Assembly: GCA_025936205.1 (NCBI GenBank) | Contig: JAICTU010000496.1 | Location: 1-6,548 of the forward strand | Length of the DNA: 6,548 bases | Reading direction: 5' to 3' | Source: Polyangiaceae bacterium | Lineage (GTDB): Bacteria; Myxococcota; Polyangia; Polyangiales; Polyangiaceae | Shown: positions 1 through 6,548 of the stretch, piece after piece | How positions within the stretch are numbered: position 1 is the first letter of the stretch | Layout: every line of letters begins with the position of its first letter | Notes under the pieces: model-generated | What the model was told of the DNA's origin: nothing | Seen by the model: only the letters and a program-made list of their open reading frames with translations | The model's database searches: none | Program-made: the position numbers and the translations under genes

Positions 1-98
1 CGTTTCCCAGCAGCCGTTTCCCAGCAGCCGTTTCCCAGCAGCCGTTTCCCAGCAGCCGTTTCCCAGCAGCCGTTTCCCAGCAGCCGTTTCCCAGCAGC
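1..98. repeat. Seven perfect tandem copies of a 14-bp unit
   Basis: The unit CGTTTCCCAGCAGC occurs seven times head to tail without a mismatch. The first copy begins at the first base of the window, so the array may continue to the left and its true copy number is unknown. It ends 12 bp before the ATG of the fibro-slime lipoprotein gene. Because 14 is not a multiple of three, each frame reads through the array as a 14-residue period, and none of the six frames meets a stop codon. No purine-rich ribosome binding site lies within the array or between it and the ATG. It could be a spacer or leader whose length changes by slippage; no function can be read directly. Confidence 0.97.
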
Positions 99-110
99 CA
101 GTTGCCCGCC

Positions 111-1043
111 ATGACTTCCCTTCCCTGTCTTCCTCACTCGAGCGAGCGCGGCATCTGGGCCTGCCTCGCAGGCGTGCTCGTGTGCTCGGCCTGCGCCGCC
201 GGCGGCGGCCAGGGAGGCGAGACCTCCGTGACGCAATCGGCGCAAGGCGGATCCGGTAAGCCGTCGACCCCAAGCACGCCCGTCACCGGCGCAGCGCCGT
301 CCGCCCCAGACGGGCCGATGTTCAACGCGGATGATCTCGTTCCGACCGATGAGTGCGACGGCAATCTGCCCGTCGTCTATCGGGACTTCAGTCAGGCCCA
401 CCCGGACTTCGAGATGGCTTTCCGCGGCGACGTGGTGCGCCGGCAGCTGATCGAGCCCGCGCTCGGCGCCGACGGCAAGCCGGTGTTCAAGAGCAGCGTG
501 GGCTGCCCCGCGAAGAAAGACACGCCCACCTCCTGCGAGAACTGGAGCGTGCAGCAGCCCGTCATCACCAGCGCGGACTCGTTCAATCAGTGGTACCGCG
601 ACACGCCCGGCGTGAACATCGCCTTTGAAAAGACGCTGGAGCTGGTGGACAGCGGCAACGGTCTGTACAAGTTCAGCAGCACCGAGTTCTTCCCGCTGGG
701 CAATGATCAGGGCTTCGGCATCACGCCCGCGGGGGCGGGCCACAACTTCCTGTTCACCACGGAAGTCCACGTCACTTTCGAGTACGTGAAAGGGCAGACC
801 TTCACCTTTCAGGGCGACGATGACATGTGGATCTTCGTCAACGGAAAGCTGGCTCTGGACCTCGGGAGCATGCACTCCTCGGAGCGAGGCGTGATCAACT
901 TCGATGCGCAGGCGGCGGATCTCGGAATCGTGGCTGGGCGCGCGTATCCGATGGATATCTTCCACGCCGAGCGCCACACGTCGGCGTCCAATTTCGGCGT
1001 CGAGACCAACATCGCCTGCTTCTCGCCGCCGATCGTTCGCTGA
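111..1043 (+). CDS. Predicted lipoprotein with fibro-slime (PA14-like) domain
   Basis: A 310-residue exported protein of unknown exact role; fibro-slime domains are thought to act in surface adhesion or carbohydrate binding. From the ATG at 111, the N-terminus has a short charged region, a hydrophobic stretch (about residues 16-27) and a Cys at 28 preceded by Cys-Ser-Ala, an acceptable but atypical lipobox because position -3 is usually Leu, Val or Ile. A Gly/Ser/Thr/Pro-rich linker follows (about 29-70). The fibro-slime domain fills the rest: the opening motif YRDFSQAHPDFE near 90-101, the core FTFQGDDDMWIFVNGKLALD near 231-250, and the closing AERHTSASNFGVET near 286-299. These match the family hallmarks (RDF..HPDFE, GDDD.W.F.NGK..DLG, ERH...SNF). 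A TTG at 102 would add three residues and the frame stays open to the window edge, but the signal peptide favours 111. No Shine-Dalgarno is visible. The stop codon lies in a repeat ladder. Confidence 0.9.
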   Translation: MTSLPCLPHSSERGIWACLAGVLVCSACAAGGGQGGETSVTQSAQGGSGKPSTPSTPVTGAAPSAPDGPMFNADDLVPTDECDGNLPVVYRDFSQAHPDFEMAFRGDVVRRQLIEPALGADGKPVFKSSVGCPAKKDTPTSCENWSVQQPVITSADSFNQWYRDTPGVNIAFEKTLELVDSGNGLYKFSSTEFFPLGNDQGFGITPAGAGHNFLFTTEVHVTFEYVKGQTFTFQGDDDMWIFVNGKLALDLGSMHSSERGVINFDAQAADLGIVAGRAYPMDIFHAERHTSASNFGVETNIACFSPPIVR

Positions 1044-1112
1044 GTTGCTGCTTCTCGGCGCCGATCGTTCGCTGAGTTACGGCTTCGCTGAGTTACGGCT
1101 TCGCTGAGCTAC
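1017..1112. repeat. Nested 32-bp and 16-bp tandem repeats over the 3' end of the fibro-slime gene
   Basis: Two 32-bp copies (1017-1048 and 1049-1080) differ at two positions. They are followed by two 16-bp copies (1081-1096 and 1097-1112) that differ at one position. All four share the core TTCGCTGAGTT(A/G)C, starting at 1036, 1068, 1084 and 1100, with one C-for-T change in the last. The first copy contains the last codons and the TGA stop of the fibro-slime gene; the later copies place TGA in each of the other two frames. This looks like local duplication of the gene end. Confidence 0.93.
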
Positions 1113-1124
1113 TGGTTCGTGGGC

Positions 1125-1130
<6 letters not shown>
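1102..1130. terminator. Inverted repeat between convergent genes, possible bidirectional terminator
   Basis: CGCTGAGC (1102-1109) pairs perfectly with GCTCAGCG (1123-1130) across a 13-nt loop. It lies between the convergent fibro-slime and sigma-54 activator genes and includes the stop codon of the activator. No T-run follows on either strand, so it is not a canonical intrinsic terminator. The left arm is part of the fourth copy of the repeat ladder, so the pairing may be partly accidental. Confidence 0.4.
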
Positions 1131-2600
<1,470 letters not shown>

Positions 2601-2775
2601 GTTTTCCGGGTCATTTTCCAGGGGGTTCCATGGCCCCCGGAGGGAGGCGCCCGCCCGCCCGCGGCGCGGGGCGCGCGGCGGCTCTCTAACCTCGCGAAAG
2701 TGTTTCCGCGCCTGCGGAAACAGCGCCGGGCTGGTATCCGCGCAAAAAATCCGTACGCGGGCGGCGCCGCAAAAA
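2601..2775. other. Intergenic region upstream of the sigma-54 activator
   Basis: This 175-bp gap separates the deiminase stop from the activator start, both on the minus strand. Reading in the minus direction it holds T-runs just after the deiminase stop (2771-2775 and 2744-2749), with small GC-rich palindromes between them (2761-2770; CCGCG at 2738-2742 with CGCGG at 2756-2760). These may end deiminase transcription weakly. Next come a perfect 9+9 bp inverted repeat (2701-2722), a very GC-rich stretch (about 2646-2682), and a GGGGG/CCCCC inverted repeat (2621-2625 with 2634-2638) just before the start codon that could fold in the leader. No convincing -35/-10 or -24/-12 promoter was found. 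Confidence 0.55.
2701..2722. promoter_or_regulatory. Perfect 9-bp inverted repeat, candidate operator or enhancer site
   Basis: TGTTTCCGC (2701-2709) and GCGGAAACA (2714-2722) are exact reverse complements around a 4-bp spacer. The centre is about 110 bp upstream of the activator's start codon, a typical distance for an enhancer of a sigma-54 activator, so self-regulation is possible. A further similar half-site, CGCGAAA, lies at 2693-2699. An RNA hairpin ending the deiminase transcript is the alternative, but no T-run follows the stem. Confidence 0.5.
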
Positions 2776-4113
2776 TCAGCGGGGCGGGCTGCTGATCCGG
2801 GCGAGAGAACGCGACGAGCGCGGCAGCAGCGGGTGTTTCAGCCCGAGTGTGACACAGTGGATCGCCCCGCCGTTCTCGATCATCTCGTCGGAGTCGACGC
2901 CCACCACTTGCACGCCCGCCAGCGCCTGCGCCAAGCGGGCGTGCGCCAGCGCCTGGAGCGCCGGATCGACCATCGAGTAGCTGGGCACGAAATAGTGCGA
3001 GGGAGTGCGCAGACCATTCACGTAGGAAAAGTAGAGGTCCTCGCGGTTGACCAGCGGCAGCTCTACGAACTCCAGGCTACGGCCGTCGGCCTCGGCTGCC
3101 TGCGCCAGCGCCTGCCGCGCGCCGAGCAGCGCCTCCTGCACGTCCGGGGGACTGTCCGCCGTCGGAACGGCGATGGCAGCCAGGCTGGGTGATAGAAACT
3201 GCGCCAACATGTCCACATGCCCGGTCGCCTCGGAGGGCAATTGCGGGAGCCGAGCCAGGGTGCGGCAGCCGATGGTCTCCAGGAAATCTTCCCACTGGTC
3301 CTCTCGCGCGTCGGCCAGACCCAGATCTTGGAGGCTGGACTCGGTGATGCCGCACAAGCCTTCACCGTTGCTGATGATACCGCCGCCTTCGAGGTGAAAT
3401 TGTGGCTCCGCCTGGTGCGGCGTCTCGAAGATCTCACTCAATGACACCGGCATCGCGTCGTCCCGCGGCCGGTCCTCCGGAGCGTAGATCATGTCGAGCC
3501 AGGAGATGCCAGACTTGGACTGCACTTCGAACGGGCCGTAGTCGCGAATCCACGGCGTATCGAGCGCCATGCTCACCAGGCCCGCGAAGGGCACATGCGC
3601 GAACCAGCGATGAAACGCCGCTGACCTGGCGTCGCGCGGCGTGGCCAGCACGTACACGGGCAGATCGCTGTGAGCATAGGAGAGCAGACGCTGGATCGGG
3701 CCTTGCCAGTTGCGATTGTAGACGACGAGCAGCGCCGAGCGCGTGTCCCAGTCTCCGCGCAGTAGCCCATCGAGCGCGCGGCGCGCGCCCAGATAGTGCG
3801 CGCTACCGCCGGCGGCGGCAGTCACGCCCAGCGTACGCGCGGGGACGGCCGCCACGGAGCGATGCGGCGCCACGCTCGGCGCGCCGGAGCCATCGGGCTC
3901 GCCCGCCTCGAGCTCGCTCGACTCATCTGCGTGCGTCACCCTGCTCGGCCCCAGCGCTGGCGATGCCAGCGTGGAGGACGCCTGGGTACTGCAGTGCAGG
4001 GCCAGCACGGCCGAGGCGACGACTCCCCAAGCCGAGCACGCCGAGACCCGAGGAGCACTAGCGAAGCCACGGACTGCCGCTGCTGTAATGTGTTTGCGAG
4101 CGCGCACACGCAT
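2776..4113 (-). CDS. Exported agmatine/peptidyl-arginine deiminase family protein (PAD_porph type)
   Basis: A predicted hydrolase of the guanidino-modifying fold, which converts agmatine or arginine side chains to carbamoyl or citrulline products with release of ammonia. Counting from the ATG at 4113 (445 residues), the catalytic motifs are all present: TPWIRDYGPF at 186-195, HLEGGG at 240-245, GHVD at 298-301, and ENGGAIHCVT at 413-422 with the nucleophile Cys420. Typical cytoplasmic agmatine deiminases are about 340-380 residues; this protein has about 100 extra N-terminal residues: a basic stretch, a hydrophobic segment (about 29-39, GVVASAVLAL) and a low-complexity linker. This suggests export or membrane anchoring, and so an action on peptides or extracellular agmatine. 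The Cys at 41 has His before it and is a poor lipobox. A GTG at 4137 would add eight residues; neither start has a clear ribosome binding site. It lies 75 bp after the cysteine-rich lipoprotein gene on the same strand. Substrate cannot be decided from sequence. Confidence 0.92.
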   Translation of the reverse strand: MRVRARKHITAAAVRGFASAPRVSACSAWGVVASAVLALHCSTQASSTLASPALGPSRVTHADESSELEAGEPDGSGAPSVAPHRSVAAVPARTLGVTAAAGGSAHYLGARRALDGLLRGDWDTRSALLVVYNRNWQGPIQRLLSYAHSDLPVYVLATPRDARSAAFHRWFAHVPFAGLVSMALDTPWIRDYGPFEVQSKSGISWLDMIYAPEDRPRDDAMPVSLSEIFETPHQAEPQFHLEGGGIISNGEGLCGITESSLQDLGLADAREDQWEDFLETIGCRTLARLPQLPSEATGHVDMLAQFLSPSLAAIAVPTADSPPDVQEALLGARQALAQAAEADGRSLEFVELPLVNREDLYFSYVNGLRTPSHYFVPSYSMVDPALQALAHARLAQALAGVQVVGVDSDEMIENGGAIHCVTLGLKHPLLPRSSRSLARISSPPR

Positions 4114-4188
4114 GCAAGGGCGCACACCGTGCCCCACTGTGGGCGGGAGCGCAACAGCGCCGAACGCCGCTGTACGCCCTTCCCCCGC

Positions 4189-5931
4189 TCAAAGCAGGCC
4201 CCCGCAACCTTCGGCCTGGATGCCGAATACGGTAGATCGCACACAGCCGAGACCCGTCACGTCATCGTACACGCCGCAAACGCTATCGCCCGCGTGGCAG
4301 CAGCCCGCGAGCTTCGCACCGTTGTACGGTGCCTCTGCAATGGTGCGATCTGGACAGGACTCCAGCAGGACTCGGTGCTGGTTGCCCTGTTTCAGCGGCT
4401 CGCAGGCGCTTGCTCCCGGAAAGTAACGCCGCAGGTCGAGTCCACAGGCCGACGAACTGCTCGATCCGGCCTGGGCTGTGGCCGTGCCGGCCTCGTTGGG
4501 GCAACAAGCCGCGAACGACAGATCGCCGCTCTGGAAGCCGTCGCAGACCGTTTCGCCGCCGGGACCCGCACAGGATGTGACGGGCGCAGGGGGCGTGTTT
4601 TCGCACTCGCAGGAGTTCGCCTGATGACACGCCCAGAGCGCCTCCGCCGCGTCGAAGGCGAGCGGCGCGCCGTCGTTCGGAGCCGCGTCCCCGCAGCGCT
4701 CGCGGCACGCGCTGCCCTGGCACCCGGTCGCCCGCATGCACTCGAACACGGGTTGGCAGCCCTCCGTCTCCTGACACAGCGCGTACTTGCCCGGGCAGTT
4801 GCGGCAGGCGCAGGCGCTGCAAGAACCGGCATTGTTGCAGTTGTTGCTCTGCTCGGCGCAGCTGTCAGCGCTACCGCGCTGCTCGCACACGCATTTCATC
4901 ATCTCGCCAGTGCAATCGCCGCAGCAGCCCAGCGCGCCTTCGGCTGCCAGGCAATCCTCCAGCGCCGAGCCCTGGCAGGAGCACTGCGCGAGGCTCGTGC
5001 TGCAACCGCCGCAGCTGTCGCTACCGCTGACGGTCGCCTCGATACAGCGATCGTCCGGCGGCGGGGGCGCACAGGCTTGCTCGCAGGCGTCGGGAGCACC
5101 GCCATTGCAGACGCATTGCGCTTCGCAGTCCGGGCAGGCCGTGCAGCTCTCCGCGGGCGTGCAAGTGTCGACCGGGTCGGGTACTGGATCCGGGTCCTGC
5201 GTGCTGCACGCGCTGGTACAGCCATCAAAGTCGCCGCCTCCGCAGGTGCAGAGAGCGAAGCAGGTCGTGCACTCCATGCAGGAGTCTTCGGGAGTGCACG
5301 CCGAAGGTGGCGCCTCCGTGCCGCAGAGCTCCTTGCAGGCCCCGAACTTCTCTCCCGTGCAGATGCACTGGTGAAAGCAGTCGGCGCAGGCGTTGCAGCC
5401 ATTGGCCTTGGTGCACGTGGCTTCGGGCTCGGGCTCGGGCGCCAGGCAGCTGAGGCACGACGAGGTGATGGCGCAGGTCCGCACATCGGCGGCAGCTCGA
5501 AATGCTGGCCCCGACACACCGCCGTGCGCTTCGATCACGGCGGCGCAAGAGGTCAGGCAGCTTGCCCCGGCCTTGCCCGACAAATCACAGCGCGTCCGCT
5601 CGATACAGCTCCAGATCGCGTCACAACCGCTATCGAGCCGGCAATCGACCACGGAGTCTGCGCAGTTCTCACACACGCAGCCGGCGCAGCCGTCCGAGGT
5701 CACAGCAGCCGCGCAGGTGCTGCGCAGCTCGCACTCGTGCTGGTGGACGGCGAGACAGCCCGCGCAGCTGACGCCGGGGCGGCAGCCGTCGTAGCCCTCG
5801 CTCGGATAGCTGCCCGCGGTGTCCTCCCGGCGTTCCTGGATCCCGAGCACGCTCGCGCAGGCGCCGAGCAGCAACGTAACGGGCAACCAGGCGCTGCGCC
5901 GCAACGCGTAGCGATCGATCCACGCTAACAT
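4189..5931 (-). CDS. Cysteine-rich modular lipoprotein, function unknown
   Basis: A 580-residue predicted lipoprotein. From the ATG at 5931 it has a basic start, a hydrophobic segment (LPVTLLL) and a good lipobox LGAC with the lipidated Cys25. The frame runs back to a TTG at 6066, overlapping the upstream stop, but that extension is not signal-like. The mature part has about 80 Cys in some 556 residues. Modules in order: A1 (82-162); three eight-cysteine B modules (173-203, 212-242, 257-287); two shorter relatives (307-327, 337-358); A2 (371-443); and a C-terminal part with two CC...CG...C motifs (from 476 and 544). Acidic proline-rich linkers (EPEPEPEA, DPDPVPDPV) separate some modules. The cysteines probably form disulfides outside the cytoplasm; metal binding is the alternative. 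I know no named function; similar cysteine-spaced hypothetical proteins occur in Polyangiales, as far as I recall. It is followed 75 bp later by the exported deiminase. Confidence 0.9.
   Translation of the reverse strand: MLAWIDRYALRRSAWLPVTLLLGACASVLGIQERREDTAGSYPSEGYDGCRPGVSCAGCLAVHQHECELRSTCAAAVTSDGCAGCVCENCADSVVDCRLDSGCDAIWSCIERTRCDLSGKAGASCLTSCAAVIEAHGGVSGPAFRAAADVRTCAITSSCLSCLAPEPEPEATCTKANGCNACADCFHQCICTGEKFGACKELCGTEAPPSACTPEDSCMECTTCFALCTCGGGDFDGCTSACSTQDPDPVPDPVDTCTPAESCTACPDCEAQCVCNGGAPDACEQACAPPPPDDRCIEATVSGSDSCGGCSTSLAQCSCQGSALEDCLAAEGALGCCGDCTGEMMKCVCEQRGSADSCAEQSNNCNNAGSCSACACRNCPGKYALCQETEGCQPVFECMRATGCQGSACRERCGDAAPNDGAPLAFDAAEALWACHQANSCECENTPPAPVTSCAGPGGETVCDGFQSGDLSFAACCPNEAGTATAQAGSSSSSACGLDLRRYFPGASACEPLKQGNQHRVLLESCPDRTIAEAPYNGAKLAGCCHAGDSVCGVYDDVTGLGCVRSTVFGIQAEGCGGLL
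4603..5688 (-). repeat. Two distant copies of a second cysteine module (A) flanking the B modules
   Basis: The segments 5446-5688 (A1) and 4603-4821 (A2) are the outer ends of this span. Both encode C-x2-C-x-C-x2-C-x6-C-x5-C-x5-C-x5-C, with all eight cysteines in identical register, followed by C-x3-C and, 21-23 residues later, C-x5-C. Gaps differ only after the eighth cysteine (nine against four residues). Shared non-cysteine residues include the Asn before the fourth cysteine and the Gly before the sixth. Confidence 0.88.
5071..5415 (-). repeat. Three tandem 31-residue eight-cysteine modules within the lipoprotein gene
   Basis: Coding segments 5323-5415, 5206-5298 and 5071-5163 each encode 31 residues with exactly the spacing C-x5-C-x2-C-x2-C-x3-C-x-C-x7-C-x3-C. 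The linkers between them are 8 and 14 residues. Non-cysteine positions vary strongly (for example CTKANGC, CTPEDSC, CTPAESC at the first pair), which points to old duplication with the cysteine pattern preserved. Two shorter relatives lacking one inner cysteine follow at 4951-5013 and 4858-4923. Confidence 0.92.
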
Positions 5932-6062
5932 CGCGTTAACAAGGTAGCATCGACTGTCGTTTGAAGCCGGTGCGGTGCAGACGGCAGCCGTTGCAGCGCC
6001 AATGTCCGCGTGTCGGCGCGCTCTGCCTACTGGTAGCAGCGCGACCGCTGCAGCAGCGGACC
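5932..6062. other. Intergenic region between the RelA/SpoT end and the lipoprotein gene
   Basis: This 131-bp stretch must hold any separate promoter for the lipoprotein gene. Just after the RelA/SpoT stop there is a hairpin, and the rest shows no convincing -35/-10 pair. The sequence before the ATG (TTGTTAACGCG) lacks a Shine-Dalgarno motif. A GG-N10-GC element of sigma-54 type spans 5987-6000 on the minus strand, but such matches are expected by chance in this base composition. Confidence 0.5.
6037..6059 (-). terminator. Hairpin after the RelA/SpoT stop, weak terminator candidate
   Basis: CCGCTG (6045-6050) pairs with CAGCGG (6054-6059) over a 3-nt loop, three bases past the stop codon. A competing stem CAGCG/CGCTG uses 6037-6041 and 6046-6050. 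Neither is followed by a T-run, so read-through into the lipoprotein gene is possible. Confidence 0.35.
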
Positions 6063-6548
6063 TCAAACACGGCGCCGGAAGGCCATGACCTCCGGATGGT
6101 GCGCCACGCGCTCCAGGACCTGCGCCACGTGTGCGGCGTCCCTGCAGTCCAGGCTCAGTCGCAGCAACGTGTCACCGCGCCGCGTGCTGTGCGCCTCGGT
6201 GCGGGAAATGTAGGCGCCCTGGTTCGCCACCAGCTTGAGCAGGTCTCCCAGCACGCCGGGGCGGTCGGTGATCGTCACCTCGATCTCCACGCTGTGCCGA
6301 TCATCGGCGAGCGTGCCCCACTGCACCTCCACCAGACGCTCGGGCTCGCGCAGGTTCTTCAGCTGAGGACACGTGCGGCGATGGATCACGAGGCCCCGAC
6401 CGCGGGTGACGAAGCCCAGTACATCGTCTCCCGGCACCGGGTTGCAACAGCGCGCGCGCTGACCCTGGATGTCGCTGACCTGGTCGATGGTGATGCCGCG
6501 CGCGCTTTGCGGAGGCCGTGGCGCGGGTTCGGGCTCCGACTCCGGCGC
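6063..6548 (-). CDS. relA: RelA/SpoT-family (p)ppGpp synthetase/hydrolase, C-terminal part only
   Basis: This is the last 161 residues of a Rel/Spo homologue, the enzyme that makes or degrades the alarmone (p)ppGpp in the stringent response; the catalytic domains lie beyond the window edge. The visible part opens with a Pro/Glu-rich linker, then the conserved-cysteine (zinc-finger-like) domain: ARCCNPVPGD with adjacent cysteines, GFVTRGRG, and IHRRTCPQL supplying the His and third Cys. A C-terminal ACT domain follows (from about RHSVEIEV, with ITDRPGVLGDLLKLVANQGA and a SRTEAHSTRRGDT segment) and ends at FRRRV. In the family, these domains sense the ribosome and regulate the catalytic half. 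The reading frame is open from the window edge to the TGA at 6063-6065; a start codon inside the window would be artificial. RelA and SpoT cannot be told apart from this end; delta-proteobacteria-like groups often carry a single bifunctional enzyme. Confidence 0.95.
   Translation of the reverse strand, partial: APESEPEPAPRPPQSARGITIDQVSDIQGQRARCCNPVPGDDVLGFVTRGRGLVIHRRTCPQLKNLREPERLVEVQWGTLADDRHSVEIEVTITDRPGVLGDLLKLVANQGAYISRTEAHSTRRGDTLLRLSLDCRDAAHVAQVLERVAHHPEVMAFRRRV

Noticed and set aside
1..98. CRISPR array
   Set aside because: The 14-bp units are directly adjacent with no spacers, so this is a simple tandem repeat.
3796..5928. Long plus-strand open frame of 710 codons
   Set aside because: It lies antisense to the deiminase and cysteine-rich lipoprotein genes, is Ala/Arg-rich without any recognisable domain, and is the kind of mirror frame expected opposite GC-rich genes.
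5987..6001. TGG-N10-GC sigma-54 promoter-like element before the lipoprotein gene (minus strand)
   Set aside because: Only the GG and GC dinucleotides and a TGGC match; the -12 half reads CGGCT instead of TTGCT. In DNA this GC-rich, one or two GG-N10-GC matches are expected by chance in a gap of this size.
5932..6066. Longer lipoprotein start at TTG 6066, overlapping the RelA/SpoT stop
   Set aside because: The 45-residue extension would bury the signal peptide and lipobox that begin properly at the ATG at 5931.
6063..6437. Separate small ACT-domain gene starting at GTG 6437
   Set aside because: The frame is open to the window edge, and the residues before the GTG complete the Rel/Spo cysteine motif (ARCCNP), so it is the end of a larger gene.

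Overview
The window is GC-rich and tightly packed with genes that look myxobacterial, probably Polyangiales (Sorangium-like). The grounds are high GC at third codon positions, a fibro-slime lipoprotein, a very cysteine-rich lipoprotein with modular repeats, an NtrC-type sigma-54 activator and short tandem repeats between genes. This placement comes from family knowledge, not a database search.

Layout from left to right. Positions 1-98 hold seven perfect copies of a 14-bp repeat that runs almost to the start codon of a plus-strand gene (111-1043) for a predicted lipoprotein with a fibro-slime (PA14-like) domain. The 3' end of that gene, including its stop codon, lies in a second repeat ladder (1017-1112). 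Its last copy forms an inverted repeat with the stop region of the next gene. All remaining genes are on the minus strand. Read in their own direction they are: the C-terminal end of a RelA/SpoT (p)ppGpp enzyme (6548 to 6063, cut by the window edge); a roughly 580-residue lipoprotein with about 80 cysteines in recurring modules (5931 to 4189); an exported protein of the agmatine/peptidyl-arginine deiminase family with all expected catalytic residues (4113 to 2776); and, after a 175-bp gap with a perfect 9+9 bp inverted repeat, a sigma-54 activator with a decayed receiver domain (2600 to 1125).

The gaps between the minus-strand genes are 131, 75 and 175 bp, so co-transcription is possible but not shown. 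Two neighbouring exported proteins (cysteine-rich lipoprotein and deiminase) followed by a regulator could form one functional unit acting at the cell surface. That link is inferred from position only. The RelA/SpoT end looks like an unrelated housekeeping neighbour. No RNA genes, CRISPR arrays, insertion sequences or phage genes were seen.
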